A DNA stretch of 48,034 nucleotides from an uncultured Alteromonadales bacterium (GTDB taxonomy: Bacteria; Pseudomonadota; Gammaproteobacteria; Pseudomonadales; Cellvibrionaceae), in contig CALMJT010000138.1 of NCBI GenBank assembly GCA_937864365.1, forward strand, positions 1 to 48,034, in the 5' to 3' direction. The notes under the pieces are model-generated. The model was not told where the DNA came from. It did not search any database and saw nothing but the letters and a program-made list of their open reading frames with translations. This document shows positions 44,574 through 48,034 of the stretch, piece after piece. Position 1 is the first letter of the stretch, and every line of letters begins with the position of its first letter. A program made the position numbers and the translations under genes.

Positions 44574-46063
44574 TGCTTGGGGTCGTTTACGTCTTGCAAT
44601 GCAAGCTGTGTATTAGCAATTACACCAAGTTTTGCAAGGTGTGGCTGAGTTTGCTGAGCAAAGCGTAACATTTGTGCGTCGGGGATGGATTTCGCTTTTG
44701 GTAGTTTCACAGTTACAGGATTTCTTACGGCGCCATTTACATAAAACTCATAATGCAAATGAGGTCCTGTTGCGAGTCCGGTCGAACCAACATAGCCAAT
44801 AACCTGCCCTTGTTTCACGTGAGTGCCATTTTTCACGCCACGACGGAAGTTGTTCATGTGCGCATAAAGGGTTTTATAGGTTTGGCCGTGTTGAATGATT
44901 ATCGCGTTACCATAACCGCCTTTTTTACCTGCAAACACAACTTTGCCATCACCAACAGCTTTAATGGGTGTGCCCTTTGGAGCTGCGTAGTCTGTACCTT
45001 TGTGTGCGCGAATGGTGTTCAGCACCGGGTGTTTACGTTGTAGGTTAAAGTGCGAGCTAATACGAGCGAAGTCGACGGGTGTGCGCAGAAATTCTTTGCG
45101 CATTGATTGGCCGTCGGGAGTGTAGTATTGGCTGTCACCGGATTCGTCGGTGTATCTAACAGCTCTATAAGTCTTATTTTGATTGGTAAATTCGGCGGCT
45201 AAAATTGCGCCATTGGCAAACTTCTCGCCGTCTAGAAATTTCTCTTCGTAGAGGACTTTAAATTTATCCCCTTTGCGAATATCCAGCACAAAATCGATAT
45301 CCCAACCAAAAATATTGGCCATTTCCATAATGACACTGTCATCCATGCCGACTCGGGAGCCTGCTAAGAACAATGATTCGTTAATTTGAGCCTCATTAAA
45401 GGCTAATTTTACGTCTGGAACGGCGGTTTGCTGAGTGAAATCAAAAGAGGCATCTGATTTGTTAAACATCAGAGTATCTAAGCGATTAGGCTTGTATCTA
45501 ACTGCTACAAGTTCGCCTTCCTCAATCAAAAACTCAATTTCTTCACCCGGCTTAAGTTTGGTGAGTCCTTTGGCAGAGTCGCTACTGTTTACAAATTGAT
45601 AGACATCTCTATCACTCAGTTTTACGCGCTTAAAAATATTCGACAAGTTATCGCCGGATTTAACAATTTGTTTCTGCCAGTTTTGAGTCGGCTCAGAAGG
45701 GCTGTTTTGATCGACTGAACTACTTAGCACTTCCGATGCTATAGCGGTTAGATTGCTATCCTCTGGCTGCGAAAATTCAGTTTCAATAGCTATTTGAGAG
45801 GCTGTTGCGGTCGTCTGTGCAGAATCTATTTCCCATTGCGGATCATTTATTTCCTGCTCTGCAAATGATATTGCTTGGTCGGATAAAGCTTTCTCGGCAG
45901 AAAGTTCTTTATGCTTAATTGCGTTGGCGTCTTTACTTGGCCAAACAGACAACAATCCAAGCAGCGATACGGTTAGAGCGCTCGTTACAATAAAATGAGT
46001 CTTGGGGAAATGCAGCCAGTTTAACGACTTTGATGTTTCTGTTTTTGAATCAATTGGTTGCAT
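44570..46063 (-). CDS. M23-family peptidoglycan endopeptidase (MepM-like)
   Basis: 497 residues. One N-terminal membrane helix (HFIVTSALTVSLLGLLSVW) and a variable linker lead to an OapA/LysM-like domain (WQKQIVKSGDNLSNIFKRVKL). The LytM/M23 domain at the C-terminal third has HKGTDYAAP, LYAHM and GPHLHYEFY, which hold the zinc ligands and catalytic His. It should cut peptide cross-links in the periplasm. Its place upstream of anmK and divergent from tyrS is as in pseudomonads. Confidence 0.93.
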   Translation of the reverse strand: MQPIDSKTETSKSLNWLHFPKTHFIVTSALTVSLLGLLSVWPSKDANAIKHKELSAEKALSDQAISFAEQEINDPQWEIDSAQTTATASQIAIETEFSQPEDSNLTAIASEVLSSSVDQNSPSEPTQNWQKQIVKSGDNLSNIFKRVKLSDRDVYQFVNSSDSAKGLTKLKPGEEIEFLIEEGELVAVRYKPNRLDTLMFNKSDASFDFTQQTAVPDVKLAFNEAQINESLFLAGSRVGMDDSVIMEMANIFGWDIDFVLDIRKGDKFKVLYEEKFLDGEKFANGAILAAEFTNQNKTYRAVRYTDESGDSQYYTPDGQSMRKEFLRTPVDFARISSHFNLQRKHPVLNTIRAHKGTDYAAPKGTPIKAVGDGKVVFAGKKGGYGNAIIIQHGQTYKTLYAHMNNFRRGVKNGTHVKQGQVIGYVGSTGLATGPHLHYEFYVNGAVRNPVTVKLPKAKSIPDAQMLRFAQQTQPHLAKLGVIANTQLALQDVNDPKQ

Positions 46064-46303
46064 GGGAATCTTGAAAATTAGTTAAAAAACACACTGTATT
46101 TCTTTGTTTATAACAGAAAAAAGGGTATTTATCATCCCAATGAAACAACTTTATCGAAAATTTTGCGCGTGTTCTCAAGGTTTGCTTTGATTGTTTTTTA
46201 AGGTAAGGTTCCGCGTCCTAAAAGTCAGACGTAGATTATCTTTTCTACCTTACAGATTATATCTTTTATTTCTCCTTGTTATTTAATCATAGGCAAAAAA
46301 TCC
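46064..46303. promoter_or_regulatory. Divergent promoter region of the M23 peptidase and tyrS
   Basis: A 240-base AT-rich gap that must drive both genes. I see no clear box pair or operator and no T-box-like leader before tyrS. Confidence 0.35.
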
Positions 46304-47611
46304 ATGGCGGTGAGTATTCAAAATCTCCTCGATGACTTGCAATCACGAGGCTTGGTCAATCAGATGACCGGTGAAGAACAATTGATAGAGCATCTGAAAG
46401 AGCCTCGCATCCTATATTGTGGTTTTGATCCCACCGCCGACAGTCTTCATATTGGTAGTTTGGTTCCGCTTTTGACGCTGCGACGCTTTCAGTTGGCTGG
46501 GCATAAACCTATCGCTCTGGTTGGTGGAGCTACGGGTTTAATTGGTGACCCCAGTTTTAAGGCGCAGGAACGCAAGCTGAATTCGTCCGAAGTGGTAGCA
46601 AAATGGACCCAAAAGATTCAGCAGCAGGTATCTCGTTTTATCGAATTCGACTCTGGTGATAATTCAGCGTTGGTAGTAAATAACTTAGATTGGGTTGGCA
46701 AGCTTGATTTAGTGAGTTTTTTACGAGATGTGGGTAAGCATTTCTCCGTAAATAACATGATTAATAAAGAGTCGGTTAAGCAAAGATTGGATCGCGAAGG
46801 AGAAGGTATTTCCTTTACCGAATTTACCTACATGCTTTTGCAGAGTTATGACTTTGCCGAACTGTTTAAGCGTCAACAGTGCTCCATACAAATTGGTGGT
46901 TCCGATCAATGGGGTAACATCATTGGTGGTGTTGACCTTGCTCGCAAGATGTACGGTGGCAGCGTCTTTGGCCTTACTCTTCCACTGGTAACCAAATCTG
47001 ACGGTACCAAGTTCGGTAAAACAGAGTCCGGTACGATCTGGTTGGATGCATCGAAGACATCGCCCTACGGTTTTTATCAGTTCTGGCTAGGAACAGCCGA
47101 TGCCGATGTCTACAAGTTCCTAAAATACTTCACGTTCCTATCGGTCGAAGAGATAGACGCGATAGAGGCGGAAGATAAATCGGCAGCAGGTCGCCCCAAA
47201 GCGCAAGGTATTCTTGCGGAGCAAGTGACAGAGCTGGTTCATGGCGAAGATGGATTGGCTGCGGCGAAACGAATTACCGAGGCAATGTTCAGTGGTAATT
47301 CTGAGTTGTTGAGTGAAAATGATTTGGATCAATTGGCTTTGGATGGCTTACCTTCGAGTAAATTGAGTTTTGCTGATCTTCAGGAAAAGCCTTTAACCAC
47401 AATTTTGGTTGAGTGTGGAATGGTGTCTGCGGGCCGCGAAGTTAAAGACGCGCTCGGAAGAAGTGCCGTTTGGATCAATGGGGTAGAGAAATCTCAAGAT
47501 GACAACATGTTGAGTGCTCAAAACTTCTCTAATGAAACTGCTCGTTATGGCCGCTATTTCTTGGTTAAGTTGGGTAAGAAGAAGAACCATCTGATCGAAG
47601 TTTCTTACTAA
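46304..47611 (+). CDS. tyrS: Tyrosyl-tRNA synthetase
   Basis: 435 residues. Class I signature HIGS at 49-52, after [11 protein letters not shown]; second signature KFGKTESG in the TyrRS position of KMSKS; tyrosine pocket region [13 protein letters not shown]-terminal S4 RNA-binding domain (about 355-435) has [18 protein letters not shown]. It charges tRNA-Tyr in the cytoplasm. It is followed by the rRNA-type promoter region. Confidence 0.97.
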   Translation: MAVSIQNLLDDLQSRGLVNQMTGEEQLIEHLKEPRILYCGFDPTADSLHIGSLVPLLTLRRFQLAGHKPIALVGGATGLIGDPSFKAQERKLNSSEVVAKWTQKIQQQVSRFIEFDSGDNSALVVNNLDWVGKLDLVSFLRDVGKHFSVNNMINKESVKQRLDREGEGISFTEFTYMLLQSYDFAELFKRQQCSIQIGGSDQWGNIIGGVDLARKMYGGSVFGLTLPLVTKSDGTKFGKTESGTIWLDASKTSPYGFYQFWLGTADADVYKFLKYFTFLSVEEIDAIEAEDKSAAGRPKAQGILAEQVTELVHGEDGLAAAKRITEAMFSGNSELLSENDLDQLALDGLPSSKLSFADLQEKPLTTILVECGMVSAGREVKDALGRSAVWINGVEKSQDDNMLSAQNFSNETARYGRYFLVKLGKKKNHLIEVSY

Positions 47612-47644
47612 TATCCCGAGTGTAAAAATAATTCTAAAAAAGAG

Positions 47645-47673
47645 TTGTCAGTCAAAAATATATTCCGTATAGT
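47645..47673 (+). promoter_or_regulatory. rRNA promoter P1 (upstream)
   Basis: -35 TTGTCA at 47645-47650, 17-base spacer, -10 TATAGT at 47668-47673, then the discriminator TCGCGCCC, typical of stringently controlled sigma-70 promoters of stable RNA genes. Confidence 0.85.
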
Positions 47674-47845
47674 TCGCGCCCTCTTGCCAAGGGGTACAGA
47701 GAAAGCCCGCTGTAGAAGGGTTTTCAAAGGCTCCTTGAAGAAAAGATTCATCTATAAAGATTGAGTTTTTTCAAGCAAGGTTCTGGCAGTTTTCGATGTG
47801 ATTTTTGAGTAAAAAAGCCCATCGAAAAGAACTTGAATAAAGTGC

Positions 47846-47873
47846 TTGCCAAGAATGAAAGGTTGCGTATAAT
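47846..47873 (+). promoter_or_regulatory. rRNA promoter P2 (downstream)
   Basis: -35 TTGCCA at 47846-47851, 16-base spacer, consensus -10 TATAAT at 47868-47873, then GCGCGCCC. Its -10 lies exactly 200 bases after that of the upstream promoter. Confidence 0.9.
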
Positions 47874-48034
47874 GCGCGCCCTCTTGTCCAGGAAGAAAAA
47901 GAAAGCCATTTATTAAAAGGGTTTTCAAAGCTTCCTAAATAGAAGGTTTTGGTTCTAAGAATTAAGCTTTCTAAAGACAAGGTTCTGGCAAATTTCGAAG
48001 TGATTTTTAAGATAAAAAGAGCGACGAAAAAAAC

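Larger units (their letters stand above)
47612..48034 (+). promoter_or_regulatory. rRNA operon promoter and leader region
   Basis: This 423-base gene-free end carries two similar units of 200 bases, each with a promoter and a leader. Shared leader pieces are GCGCCCTCTTG, GAAAGCC, AGGGTTTTCAAAG, AAGGTTCTGGCA and TTCGA-GTGATTTTT. The position after tyrS and the GC-rich discriminators indicate an rrn operon starting just past the edge. No 16S sequence is within the window. Confidence 0.85.

Noticed and set aside
47771-47980. Minus-strand 69-codon frame in the rRNA promoter region
   Set aside because: It lies across both promoter-leader units, where the sequence is explained by rRNA control signals.
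1-48034. CRISPR array, prophage, insertion sequence or tRNA gene
   Set aside because: No regularly spaced short direct repeats, no transposase, integrase or capsid-type genes, and no cloverleaf-like sequence was recognised by eye. The lambda P-like gene stands without other phage genes.

Overview
The window looks like chromosomal DNA from a marine-type gammaproteobacterium related to Cellvibrionales or Pseudomonadales. The best evidence is the block argC, DUF6776-like gene, bactofilin, erpA, anmK, M23 peptidase, tyrS and then a strong rRNA-type promoter region. As I recall, this is the Pseudomonas aeruginosa order running into a 16S rRNA gene. The placing of radA beside a MapZ-like PilZ gene, and the parC, glyA, ettA and Bax proteins, agree with this. 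Base composition is moderately AT-rich by eye (not computed). I see no prophage, insertion sequence, tRNA or CRISPR array.

Layout. 1-6.2 kb: metallo-beta-lactamase-fold hydrolase, YgjP-type metallopeptidase, DUF2750 protein, TlpA-like thioredoxin, HAD phosphatase, small cytochrome c, catabolic-type acetolactate synthase. 6.2-13.1 kb: parC, a DUF2834 membrane protein, a PilZ protein and an HD-GYP phosphodiesterase (a small c-di-GMP group), a Bax-like glucosaminidase and a zinc-finger protein. 13.3-17.5 kb: a two-gene replication cassette (a protein with four DnaT-type repeats and a lambda P-like helicase-loader candidate), radA, a VOC protein and a MapZ-like PilZ protein. 18-26.3 kb: ettA, a large Oar-like TonB-dependent receptor divergent from a secreted EEP-family phosphoesterase, and glyA. 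26.4-27 kb: a Phd/ParE-type toxin-antitoxin pair. 27.3-37.2 kb: a complete guanidine-nitrogen operon on the minus strand. 37.4-39.2 kb: a ClC channel with CBS domains. 39.6-48 kb: the argC-to-tyrS block and the rRNA promoters.

The guanidine operon is the most coherent pathway. A guanidine-I (ykkC) riboswitch precedes a nitrate/taurine-type ABC transporter (binding protein, permease, ATPase), two DUF1989 proteins (carboxyguanidine deiminase subunits), a biotin-dependent carboxylase of the urea-carboxylase family and allophanate hydrolase. Guanidine would be imported, carboxylated, deiminated to allophanate and hydrolysed to ammonia and CO2. Without the riboswitch the operon would normally be called urea degradation.

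Two further points stand out. First, a family of roughly 150-160 bp intergenic repeats recurs in both orientations: six near-complete copies, one copy cut by the window edge and one diverged copy. Each carries several hairpins, and one copy lies inside the guanidine operon. Second, the four-repeat DnaT-like protein with a lambda P-like partner, far from any visible phage genes, may be a domesticated helicase-loading or replication-restart module. The window ends in two rRNA-type promoters whose -10 boxes are exactly 200 bp apart within a repeated unit, and a third is predicted just beyond the edge.
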